NCBI GenBank assembly: GCA_030549495.1
Contig: JAUIRK010000800.1
Span: forward strand, 83,131 to 147,130
DNA length: 64,000 nucleotides
Direction of reading: 5' to 3'
Source: Nectonema munidae
Lineage: Eukaryota; Nematomorpha; Nectonematoida; Nectonematidae
Shown: positions 47,884 through 58,379 of the stretch, in pieces
How positions within the stretch are numbered: position 1 is the stretch's first letter
How the letters are laid out: each line of letters begins with the position of its first letter
Notes under the pieces: generated by a model
The model's input: the letters and a program-made list of their open reading frames with translations, nothing else
Told to the model about the DNA's origin: nothing
Database searches by the model: none
Program-made: the position numbers and the translations under genes

Positions 47884-48387
47884 ATCGAATATACACTAGT
47901 TTAAAAAAATTCAAAAATGTTAGGGGGTGGAATAGGGTTTTTCATTTGAAAAATGAAGTAGTCTACCAGGCACATTACAGGAATTGATGAAAGGATATTT
48001 GATTCATAGAGAAAACAAATAACTGAAGGTTGGATAGTTTTATATCAGTGAATGTAGTCTAAAGGCAAAGAGTCTACTAGACAACCTGTGATGTTTATAT
48101 GAAAAAATGTGATTGATTCAGGAGCAAGGGTATAAAACGAAGTTATAATTGTGCAAACAAAAATAAAACAAAAAATTAAGATCGCATTATTTCATTATAC
48201 AAGCTACAAAAAGTAAAATAACTGTTAACATTTTGCAATGATAATTTGCCTTTTATAATAACTTTTAAGGAAAAAAAGTCTATCAGAAAAAGTTATAGAG
48301 CTTCAACAAAAACTAAAAAATTTTAGTGCATAACTTAAGTTTTTTGAAAACTAATTTGACGTATCCCCTACAGCATACTCTATCTAT

Positions 48388-48530
48388 GGGTGGCATGGCA
48401 GGTTGGTTGAGATGATGGACATAGCACGGAAGCCTCTGGATTCGATTCCTCATCGATGTTCATAGTTTGACATAAGCGGTACATCAGTGCCTGGTCAATG
48501 AAAATACATCCACTGCACCACTCAAAATTA
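48388..48530 (+). mobile_element. tRNA-derived SINE (A-type body, different head)
   Basis: The head GGGTGGCATGGCAGGTTGGT (A box) and GGATTCGATTCCTC (B box) is followed by CATAGTTTGACATAAGCGGT and GTCAATGAAAATACATCC, clearly related to the body of family A. The same SINE lies at the same place in the inverted hAT copy at 1739-1818, so it was present before the hAT copies separated. Confidence 0.75.
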
Positions 48531-48751
48531 AAAAATTTGCTACATAATTAACATAAGAGAGAAAGGAAACAAAATAAACTAATAAAGCAATTTTCACTAT
48601 TATAAAATGGAACCGTCTGTTCTCAGAATAATTTCAAAATAATAGGAGGCATAAAGAATGAGAGTTTATTTGATATTTTCAAGTTTTTATAAGCAGCAAA
48701 AGCCAACGTTAAAGTAGCTAGCCCTTATAATTAAAAAATTATTTAAATAAC

Positions 48752-49039
48752 GGTCGACAGACATTTCGCCCCCTGACAAATTGTCTCATAGGCTATTAGT
48801 ATCATCCATCTTTGCTTATTATATGTGTAAAATTATTAAAAAAATTTATATTCTTGTTTATTTTATCTCTATTAAATTATTTCAAATCAATCAATTTATC
48901 TCTTAATTTTTTAGAATTGTCCATGAGACAAAATGTCTTATGAAAATAACGGGGCGAATTGTCCATGAAACAAAATGTCTTATGAAAATAATGAGGCGAA
49001 CTGTCTTATGAAAATAATGGGGCGAAATGTCCGAGGACC
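48752..49039. mobile_element. MITE with GGACATTTCGCCCC termini and internal tandem units, nested
   Basis: The left end is GGTCGACAGACATTTCGCCC and the right end, reversed, GGTCCTCGGACATTTCGCCC. Near the right end the unit GTCTTATGAAAATAA with GGGGCGAA is repeated three times at intervals of about 45 bp (48925-49030). The flanks AAATAAC and AAACTAAC are only loosely similar. No coding content. Confidence 0.7.
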
Positions 49040-49533
49040 AAACTAACATAAATCAAAGTATACGAGAAAAGAAAATCATTGCGTTTTTTTGAATATTTCT
49101 GTCTACAAATAAAATTCTGACAGCTGTCATAAATAGATCAAGTACATTTTTAACAACTGAAACATTTTGTTTCGATATTATATTTTTATTATAATAATCA
49201 ACAAATTTTCTTAAAAAAGTGATTTGATTATGTACAGTGTTACTTCGAATCGTGAATATCGAATTAGTCGAATCGAACATTATAAAAATATCTCTGCTCA
49301 AATATTAAGCAAATAGGGTATTCTTGCTTTTAAACTGAATAGATAGTCAAAATATTCATTCCAAAATAAGTATTGAAAAAATTAAAGTTTTCAAATGTAG
49401 CAAGCGTAGTGATAAAGATTAAGTGACTTTTGTTGAAAAAGTTCTTAGCGCGAGTCTAACAATATTCATTGATATAAAATTGTAACGATTGAAAACTATT
49501 TTAATAAAACTCTAAATGCAAATTAGACAGAAG

Positions 49534-49730
49534 CAGTGGTGTAGTCAAAAAAAAGTTGATAGAAGGGCACAATTTTAAAACAAAAAACTTGCGCAACATT
49601 ATTTATACATTCTTGACCCTTTCATTGGAGAAATTTTCAAAAACTCATATCGCATAAGATGCATGGGGCACCATGCGGTACATAGGAGTGTGGGCACGGC
49701 CCCTCATGCCCCAGCCTAGCTACGTCACTG
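49534..49730. mobile_element. 197-bp hAT-type MITE, nested
   Basis: It begins CAGTGGTGTAGTC and ends GCTACGTCACTG (CAGTGACGTAGC reversed). The flanks GACAGAAG (49526-49533) and GAGAGAAG (49731-49738) form an 8-bp duplication with one mismatch. It lies inside the 47.1 kb hAT element. Confidence 0.8.
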
Positions 49731-50237
49731 GAGAGAAGAAAGCTGAATGAGATAGGAGAGCTTAACAAGAGAAGAGGGCTTGAATAAAATAAGAGAGCTT
49801 GAGTGAATGATTGAGTTTTAGCAGAGAAAGCGGAAGAGAAAAACAGAGGAGAAAGAAAGAGAAATAGAATCACTGTGACAGAAGATGAGAAAATCTAGTG
49901 GATCATCAAGATGTGTTTGCAAATACTACAGAGGAGACACTGTGATAAATATTGCTTACTTATTGTGTGCATATTGAAGCAATGGATTATTATTATATAG
50001 CTCTCACGCATCGTCTGTAAAATATGTTCGATAGGAAAAATGCGATAGGAATTTTAGAGCAGCTTGGCATGATGTTTGATTGATTCGAAAGTCTGCATTC
50101 CTTCTATGCGATCATCATACATGTTTTATAAACAAGCAGCAACTCTTACTTATATAAAATTATTGGAGGGGGGGGGGGGCGAACCCTGGGGAAGGGGGGC
50201 GTCGCCCCCCCCCCGGATGTGCGCCCCTGATTAAAAC

Positions 50238-51791
50238 AATCATATCACTAAAAGCTACTTCATTTTTTAAAAGCAATTGCAATAACTTTTTTTTAATTCA
50301 AAAGAAATTTATAAACTCATATCCAGTAGCTATGAAAAATTTCCATTCATTTGATTAATAGATTTTAGACATATTTTATTCCAAAACTTTGAAAGACCAA
50401 CATTTATTGAGTGAAAGGCATTTTGACCTGATTATCTGAATCGCGGAAACAAAATTAAAATGCATAACGCTTTAAAAAGCATTTGAAAAAAGTCGGACAT
50501 AGGATATTCGGTTTTAGTAGCACTGTCAGGTTCAGGCCTAATCAAGATACACAGAAAAACTATTTTGGTTATAGATAGCAAAACCGAATTACCACATCAC
50601 AATGTATTGGGAAGTTATATCAATCAAAAAGTAAAAAATGAAGAAACAGAAATAGAAAGAGCATATTTATGAGCAAAGGGTAAAAGCGCGCTATTGGGAA
50701 ATTATGGATAGCAACTTTTGAAGTATCTAAACATTCTAGAAATTCCCTGTCCGATTTGGCTGACTTCTTCGTGATTTCAAGGTTGGCTGGGAAACGCTGT
50801 TTCTTTTAATCACATAGACTTAGATTATTTATTAATGCTATAAAAATAGTGATATTGAGGTCAATTTGGTTTACTAATTAGACACATAAGCTGCAATTTA
50901 TCGTTGTTAATCCTTTGAATCTAAATAAACCAATCAAAGACATTCTGATTGTTGGAATTCTTTTAGTCACATTATAAATGATTTTCTTGATGGAAATATG
51001 CTTGCAAAAGTTGATGCATTAATTGAAGAAACGATTTTGAACAGCTGCTGAGCATGTACATCAAGTCTATGTTAAATTTGCAATCCAGAGACGCACAACA
51101 CACCTGCAGTAGCCCCTTAAACTCCTTCTATTTTCTTTTAATTTTATGTTCTTCTAACACTTTATGCATTTGAATTCCATTAATACTTTTCTTCATGTAC
51201 CTTTAACTTTTTGTTTTTAAACTTTATATTATTTACTTACATTGTACACTTTTATGAAATTGAACTATATTATTAGTTTATATATTATTACATATATAAT
51301 CATTAACACATATCTACACATCAATACAGAAGCCGACTATTATTACATCTTGTTTTGATTTCAACAAGTGAGATAGAGTGAGACAAGTAGCGCCTTCCAT
51401 TAGCCTTCTGTGTGCTCTTGGAATTGAGTGGATTTGGAAACGCATCTTTTAAATGCTATCATTCAATAAATTTGTTTCTTACTGTCTGTATCATAATCAG
51501 ATGCGTGGATTGGGAGGAAAAATCATCGATTCAGACTAATTTTACTGTTCCGATTCAAACTTTATTAATGTTCATTCGGAGTCATTTTATCTACACTGTA
51601 ATAAACTTCATAATGATTAAGTTTTTTGTTATGCCATTTTTAAAGTAAAAAATAGAAATCAAAATAAAGATGCAAACGACACTAGTGTGATGTAGCGTAA
51701 AATTACGGATATCATTGACAGTAACTTATTGGTCGCAGTTACCATAGATTTATCGAATTCCGCGCCAAAAAGCTCACAAATAACTAACATT
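50238..51791. other. intergenic, no gene recognised
   Basis: Short coding-like stretches occur, such as INDFLDGNMLAKVDALIEET near 50976-51040 after an acceptor-like ATTCTTTTAG, but with no known family and no continuation. No repeat was delimited. Confidence 0.35.
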
Positions 51792-52260
51792 GGAGGATAC
51801 GACAAAGTCAGTTGGCTTCATTAAGATAGGCGTAATAGAAATTATACACGACTTTATTAAAATTTAGATATAACTCTGTAACAAGATAAAAATAAATAGA
51901 TGAAAGATAGAAATACAAAAGGTAACCGGAAAATAGTATCCAGATAGAAAGAGCTATCATTACTTCGTAATTGACTTGTGAAATTGCCTTAACAAGATAG
52001 TGGTCACTTTTCGCCTAGAACCTTTTAGTTGTGTTAGAGGTGTTAATTGGCGGTTATCGGCTGTGTCTGTGGTGCGTGTTAAAGGTAAGTGTACTGTGAG
52101 CGTTGATATAGGGCTTTAGTGTCGTGATGAAATAAAAAATAATGTAATATGTGTCGTGAAGGATGTATTTCTATCCTCATCTATTTATTTACCCCTTATT
52201 ACAGAATTATATCTAAATGTTAAGTCATGTATAATTTATGTGTATCACGCCCATCTTAAT
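51792..52260. repeat. foldback sequence with about 100-bp inverted arms
   Basis: 51819-51925 and 52155-52260 are inverted, diverged copies: CATTAAGATAGGCGT and ATTTAGATATAACTCTGTAA, then AATAAATAGATGA, against their complements. The loop (51930-52150) is richer in G and C. AATAACTAACATT occurs at 51779-51791 and again at 52259-52271, so a 13-bp direct repeat brackets the structure. Confidence 0.65.
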
Positions 52261-52431
52261 AACTAACATTTGTTAAGACATCTCTCATATCTTTTTTATC
52301 TGTTTTGTGGCATAGTGTTAAAATATATAAAAATTTCAAAAATCAGTTTATTTCGAAATATTCTCTCAAAAATTCAATGAATATGAAGATCAGCATGAGT
52401 TGGGGATGCGGTAATGAGCCACTGTGTTTAC

Positions 52432-52652
52432 CTCTAGCCAAGAAGTAGTTCCAAAAAAATGATGACAGAGTTTATCAATATCAGAGGGACTAAAAAAGAA
52501 AGGTTTAGTGAATGCTGGAATAAAAAGATCCATAAAACAAAAAGAACACTTACTTCTCATCACAGTTTGCACTGATCTCACAAGGTTTAAAAATTTTGAC
52601 CCAATTCCATCTGCATCTGAATTAAAGGAATTTGACTCAAAAGATCCAAAAA
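52432..52652 (-). CDS. candidate exon(s) of an unrecognised gene
   Basis: On the minus strand an acceptor-like ACATTTTTAG is followed by an open frame, FGSFESNSFNSDADGIGSKF then LNLVRSVQTVMR, ending at a good donor, GAGAA|GTAAGT (52554). The frame stays open through the 39-bp putative intron and continues as FTKPFFFSPSDIDKLCHHFF with GTTSWLE to another donor-like GAG|GTAAAC at 52431. It then reaches a stop at 52390. No family is recognised. It could be one exon with readthrough, two exons, or a transposon remnant. Confidence 0.3.
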
Positions 52653-53034
52653 CTAAAAATGTTTAAAGAAAGAGAATTTAATATTTAAAATAAAAATCGT
52701 ATTCTTTATGGCAAAAATTTTCTCTAATACAAGTTTTATCATTCATCATACAACATATTACTTTCAAATAAACTCATCATACCTGATGCAGTTATCATCA
52801 ATCATCATACAATATATTCATAAGCTTGATCCTCATATCTATATATATAGTTTGTTTCTAATCTAGCATGCACTAAAATTGTCTATATCTTTTCAAATTT
52901 CATAACATGTACTAAATATTATATATCAATAATATATAACGTATTGCATGCCTATTAACTTTCGTATATTTTTAGCAAATTTTTATATTTTCAATCATGG
53001 TTTTCTCCCTCTAAAGAATTCAAGGGTTTTTACG

Positions 53035-53195
53035 GTTAGGTAGTGCTCTGGCGAACCGATTATCACACAGTATAGTCATGCAGTAAAGAGGACCGGTAGG
53101 CGTTTGGTGGGATGGAAAGTCCAGGTAGATCCTGGACTCAGCATTCCGGGCGGGATCACGATATCCGAAAGGATAGGAGAGAACGTAACAAACAA
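53035..53195. other. isolated G/C-rich patch
   Basis: GGACCGGTAGGCGTTTGGTG, GGAAAGTCCAGGTAGATCCT and CATTCCGGGCGGGATCACGA stand out from AT-rich surroundings. AGTCCAGG...CCTGGACT can form a hairpin (about 53119-53141). Neither tRNA boxes nor a coding frame are evident. Confidence 0.4.
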
Positions 53196-53199
53196 AACT

Positions 53200-53880
53200 T
53201 AACAGGATTTTTAGAAAAATATGGCTATAGGTTTAAGCAATAGTTAAAAAGCAATTTTAAAAATAGTTTGAACTATATTTTCTTCTGTTTTTTTAGGTCA
53301 AAAAAATTTTTTTTAGTGAATAAAAAGGCAAAAATTTATTTTGTATAGAACTATTTTTAGAAAAATTTCATGTTTAAAAGTTTAAAACTTGTATTTACTA
53401 ATTTTTTAATGTATATTGTTTTAATTTTCATCATAAATTTTTAGTTGAATAAAAAGCTAAAATAAAGCAAAAAAAATTTCGAATAAAAGAGCATTCAAAA
53501 ATGTTTAAGATACACTCCTTCCAAGGTGGATAAAAGTGAATAAATTAAAAAAAAAAAGAAAAACTGTAAACCAATTTTAAACTAGTTTTAACTATTTTTC
53601 CTCTGTTTTTTGGATTTTTTTAAGTCAATATAGTTCAAAAATAGGTCATCAAAAATTTAAAAAAAAATATTAAATATTATTCTTTACTCAAAATTTTATA
53701 TTTATATTAATCTAAATTCTAATATAATCTAAGAAACGAGTTTTTTTAATTGAAAAAACTTCAAATTTTTTTTAGGTGAAAAATTTGCTACAAAAAGTCA
53801 ACTTTTTTGATTATAAAGTCCAAAACATGATTTTTTAGGCCAAAAGTTGTTTGCCCTGGTTATAAGTGAAAACCTACTAT
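53200..53880 (+). repeat. AT-rich repeat, two internal copies, related to 35.36-35.56 kb
   Basis: AATTTTAAACTAGTTTTAACTATTTTT at about 53574 and a diverged form near 53255 (AAATAGTTTGAACTATATTTT) mark two units. TCTAAGAAACGAGTTTTTTT and GTTGTTTGCCCTGGTTATA match the intron-2 repeat of ACADVL. Confidence 0.5.
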
Positions 53881-54031
53881 TGTAACACTAAACGTGGAGT
53901 ATTAAAATTATGCAAAGAAAAATTTAGAAATGAAAATGATCTGTGCTTATGAAATCCTTAGATTTTGATTCTATAAATTCTCTCTTTGGAAACATTGGTA
54001 CTAAATGGGTTAAGCAGATCTTTCACTATGC

Positions 54032-54960
54032 CTGAAGTCGAAAGTTGCTAGCCCCCTAAAAACAAAAGAATTTCGGAAGAGTTTAGAAATTAGAGAGTGA
54101 TCATTTAGAACGAGCCTTTAAAAAGACTACTCTCAACGTTAACACCTAGGTTCAATGCTTGGCGTAACCCATTAAGTTTACCGAGGTGATCTGTAATAAT
54201 TTTTTATTATTACTTGATTATAGTGATGAGTCCACAAATGACCCTCTGGGACTGAGGTCAAAATTTGGTAAAATGGTAGTCTTGTATTGGAAGAGTTTTA
54301 CGAACAAATAAATAATTTTATTTAAAATAAAAAGGAAATATTTATTGAAGATTTAAGCTTGATGATATTGAAAGAAAATATTCAATTTTTCTTTCTCATT
54401 TTTTTGTTCATCGCTATCGTCAGTGCGAGGAGGCTAAGAGCTACTTGTTGGCATCGGTTCAATAATTTCAATTTCATCATCTTTGACAATTTTCGACGCA
54501 ACTTTATTTTAAAAAAAATGAAATAAAGACATTTGTCGCTTCATTTCTGTTAATACCATTCACAATGTTGAATTATTTATTTATTTTTATTAAAAAAATA
54601 AATTAATTAATTAAAAACAATTAATTTTTAAACATTTAATTTTTTATTTATTTTTTTTCATGCCGAGACGAACATCACATTTTTTGTTGAGCGTAGCTTA
54701 CATTTTTCTAGTTGGCATCTGCATGAGCAATGTCAAATAGATTTTCTATGTCTTTCTTAAATTCAAAATCTTCCTGTTTCTGTGCTTTAGTTTTTTTTTC
54801 AATTGTATCCAACATAAATGTAGTTTTTCTAATTTATTAACGCAGTTGTCTTTTCGACTCGTCGGAATTCGGGCTTTATTCCAAATATCAGAAACCAATG
54901 ATATAACTTCAACAGCAGCTGTTCTAATTATTTTATATTATATATTACGGTTTTACTAGA
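54032..54960 (-). pseudogene. hAT element remnant with 5' coding fragments
   Basis: 54384-54480 read on the minus strand gives DEIEIIEPMPTSSS and RTDDSDEQ, the same as the start of the hAT transposase at 58.4 kb (DNA identity is high, e.g. GAACCGATGCCAACAAGTAG). 54930-54720 on the minus strand gives SDIWNKARIPTSRKDNCVNK then LEKLHLCWIQLKKK, resembling a widespread arthropod transposon-associated protein I cannot name. The outer parts match the copy at 40553-41000. Stops and frame breaks show it is dead. Confidence 0.6.
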
Positions 54961-56275
54961 ACACGTGCTATTATTTCACAACTTAGAGAATACCCTTAAA
55001 TATGAAGCAAAGTGACATAGAGAAAAGTTAAATTTGATATTTACAAATTTAAATATAAAATTTTGGATATATTGACCATAAAAACCCCATCTCGCGTTAT
55101 AATGGATGCACTGTGTATGGAAAACACCATTGCCGATTCTTAGTAGAGTTCTCGCTCAAATTGCGTTCTAGGCCATTAATGCCCTCCTCATTTATAAAAC
55201 TACCACTAAAACAGCTTTGGCTTCTAATACAAATAAACTATAACATTTTTGAAAATATGAGGTTTATGAAAAAAATAAGAGAATATTTGATAAAATAAGT
55301 ATTTCATTTGAAAAAAAATTGCAAGATTGACGAAATTTTATTTATTTACAAATTTGGTAAAAATATATACAAAAAATAATTTAGCTTAAAAAATATATAT
55401 CGTAGTATAAAAATTTTAAGTTTTCAGTAAACTATAGTTTACTTAATAAAAATGTTGCCAAATTTTCCATTTTATCTAGAATTATAAACGAATACGTAGC
55501 GACTTAGAAGAATTGTTGACATTCGTTCAGCTACTTTATATTACCAAAAAAAGAAATTGAAAATTTCAGATACATATTTGTAATTTGTAAATAAAATTTT
55601 TTTACTTTGATTTATTTTATATATTATTTAGTTAGGTAAGGAATAAAAATTATTTCATTACTTTTTTAAAGCAATTATTTTATTTAAATCCTATACTTTT
55701 TTAGGCCAAAATTTCCAACCCTACTTAGCCTACAGCAGTAAAATAAATACAATTATAATTAAAAATTACTAAAATTTTAAATACATTTAGATAAAAATCT
55801 TTTTTCATTAAGAATTGCAAGTCCGTTTACAACTAGGACTATAACTTCAAGAAAAACTTTTAATGAAACTACCATTTTTATATAGGGTAATTAAAAGAGG
55901 AAAATTCTAATTTCTTAAAAATCATAAATAACTATGATTAATATAATACGAGCATTTAGATTACGACTAAAAATGCCTTTATATAAGAAATCGAATCAGC
56001 CAATCTATTCAATTTTTCTATATTTTATTTATTTATTTTTATATTTGCTACAAACCATGTTGGTCCAAACAACTTTGTCAGGTGATGTGTAGTTGCCTGT
56101 AAACCAGCATAAGTGGCTTATGTATGTGTGGCACATCAAACAACCTACTAACCAACCGACTTTACATCAATATGTTCAAATAAATGATACAAGATTAAAA
56201 ATGACTCAGCAACAATGAAAACGTATGGAGGAAATCCATATTTTAATTAAAAAATTGAATACCTACATATAGCGG
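54961..56275. other. intergenic, nothing recognised
   Basis: AT-rich. The 61-codon frame at 55113-55298 has no motif. No repeat or terminus was seen. Confidence 0.4.
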
Positions 56276-57461
56276 GTGAGACTTTTTACCCAAATACACC
56301 CAAACAGATGAAAATAAATTTAAATATTCATAGAATAAGTTAAATATACATAGAAGAATTATTCTCAGGATAAAACTAATATAAATTATTAATTTGATAT
56401 TGAATTTTAAAAAATTAATCTATATTTTTTTTAATTAAAATGGTTTATATTAGTGGGTTGGTTGGTTGGAGATATCAAAGCACTTTCAGCCGTAAGGCTA
56501 TATGCTCACATTATGCTTAAGATGGTTAATCACAGATTTTGTGAATTTGTTTTTAGAGTTGGGAGCTTTGGGGATCGAATCCCTGACCTTCAACTGTTAA
56601 AACAATTGAGGCTCTGAAAAAATGGTTTATATTATAATAATAACTTAAAATATAATAATTATTTATAAATAATAATATAATTATTTTATAATAGTAAGTT
56701 TGATAACACAAAATAAATTTTTAATTTAAATAATTATACTAATATGTGTGGCCTGGCAAGAAAATGGGTGACATAAAAATATATAACAATACTCTATTAC
56801 CAGGCTCGTTCAAACTTAAATATCTGTATATCTTTTTATTTTAAGCATTTATTTAATATTATTTTTAATTTCAAGTTCTTATTTGTAAATAAAGAACATA
56901 TTTGTGTATATTTGGGTAAAAAGTCCTACCGCCTATAGCTATATACATATATAATAAAATATTATTCTATATAGGTAAGTTTTTGTTTATATATAAATAA
57001 TATTTAAATTTATTCTTATTTAAATAAAAAATCTGTGCCCCAATGATTTTTAAGGTCTCAAAGGCTCCTGACTCTTAAAAACAAAATTTCAAAATCTGTG
57101 ATTAACCATCTCAAGCCCTATGCAAAATTTTACCCTATGCAAAATGGATTGCGCGGGGTCCAGTGTGGGTAAGAAAAAAGATTAAAAATGAGAAATAAGA
57201 TTTTGAAAAAAAAGGGATTTGTTTTATTACTTTTTCATTAATACAAAATGACGATCAAAGTAACTTGATCCAGCCGGCCCTGGTTTAAATGAGAAAGAGC
57301 TTTGATATCCAATTAACCAAATAAAAAATTAAGTTTTATTTTAATATTTTAAATTAGTGAATAATTCTTCTATGTATATTTAACTTATAATATTTAAATT
57401 CGTTTTCATCTGTTTGGGTGTATTTGAGTATATTTTAGTGTATTTGGGTAAAAAGTCTCAC
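56276..57461. mobile_element. foldback element with GTGAGACTTTTTACCC termini
   Basis: The left end GTGAGACTTTTTACCCAAAT and the right end ATTTGGGTAAAAAGTCTCAC are inverted repeats. Homology continues inward (CATCTGTTTGGGTGTAT and TCTTCTATGTATATTTAACT against 56295-56370). A third, inverted copy of the terminus at 56913-56943 (ATTTGGGTAAAAAGTCCTAC) suggests either a smaller element (56276-56943) with a second copy nearby or an internal duplication. A SINE is inserted at 56453. Confidence 0.65.
56453..56618 (-). mobile_element. tRNA-derived SINE (family B), minus orientation
   Basis: Perfect 16-bp repeats AAAATGGTTTATATTA at 56437-56452 and 56619-56634 flank it. The minus-strand head has AGAGCCTCAATTG, a deletion in the middle of the tRNA-like part, and GGGATTCGATCCCC as B box. 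It is inside the foldback element and therefore younger than it. Confidence 0.88.
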
Positions 57462-57759
57462 ACTTATTTTTCAAATGAAAATTTGAATAGAAGACACTTA
57501 AAACTAGTTATGTGTGTTCTTATTAAATTTTTATTTATGAGATTCAATTTATGAACATTTTGATCGTGTCTTAAACAAGGTGCGAAGTAAGGGGGGATTT
57601 ATCCCCCTTCCCAAAATGACACAATGGATGCCCCCCTCCCAGTGAAATAATTTTGCTCCTCCTAGCGGTGACTCAGAAATGTCCCTCCCAAAGTAGCACA
57701 TCTTACATGTAGCCATTTCTAGTAACATCCATACATAAGCGGTAATGTTGCTCTATGGG
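57462..57759. other. spacer with C-rich patch
   Basis: 57580-57700 contains GGGGGGATTTATCCCCCTTC and GATGCCCCCCTCCCAGTG, composition like transposon ends, but no pair of termini was defined. Confidence 0.35.
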
Positions 57760-58091
57760 GTGCGTCTTTTTACCCCAACCTACACGAATCTACCCCAATC
57801 TACCCAAATCCACCCCTAATCTACTAAGTTCTCTTCTAAAAAAACTATATTTAGATTTATACATCTAAAATTACATAAATTTTTTAATTATACGAAAGTT
57901 ATTTTAGTCGATTTCAAACGAAAATTTAATTTTTACAGTATAAAGCCAATATTCTATATAACAATAAATATCTAATAAAATTTTTCTTTTTTATCATTGA
58001 TTTAGATATTTCCAAAGTTAATTTAGGTAAGCTGGGATAGATTAGGGGTGGGTTTGGGTAGATTGGGGAAGGTTGGGGTAAAAAGACGCAC
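57760..58091. mobile_element. MITE with about 70-bp inverted termini, GTGCGTCTTTTTACCCC
   Basis: The left end GTGCGTCTTTTTACCCCAAC and the right end, reversed, GTGCGTCTTTTTACCCCAAC are the same, and similarity continues for about 70 bp (CCCAATCTACCCAAA, CCACCCCTAATCTA). The core CTTTTTACCC is shared with the element at 56276-57461, so the two may be related families. Confidence 0.8.
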
Positions 58092-58379
58092 TGGTGCAAA
58101 TGTGTTTTCATCGTCTCGATACTCGTATGCAATGCGTATCTTTTCATTATGCTTATATTCTCAGTGTGCTCCATCTATCAGATAGTCATAAAACATGACG
58201 ATGAAAAATATTGCGAAGATATAATAAGACTGCTCTATCGAATTTCTTTGTACAATTCATTATACATGAACCAATGATAAAGTGAGTATGTGTGTTTTCA
58301 TCATCCAGACTCTCGTATGCATTGCGTATCCTTTTACTTACGTTCTTAGTGTTTGAAATTACATACATAAACTGTATCA

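Larger units (their letters stand above)
47098..50229 (+). mobile_element. 3.13 kb hAT element with perfect target duplication
   Basis: Inverted termini CAGGGGCGCACATCC and GGATGTGCGCCCCTG are flanked by perfect 8-bp repeats ATTAAAAC (47090-47097, 50230-50237). Both features define hAT elements. The right end is G/C-rich (runs of 11 or more G and C at 50166-50214). No intact transposase is present. An open frame at 49301-49053 on the minus strand has no recognised motif. It carries nested elements at 47334-47883, 48388, 48752-49039 and 49534-49730. A second, inverted, truncated copy is at 1731-3060. It begins about 70-110 bp after the ACADVL poly(A) signals. Confidence 0.9.
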
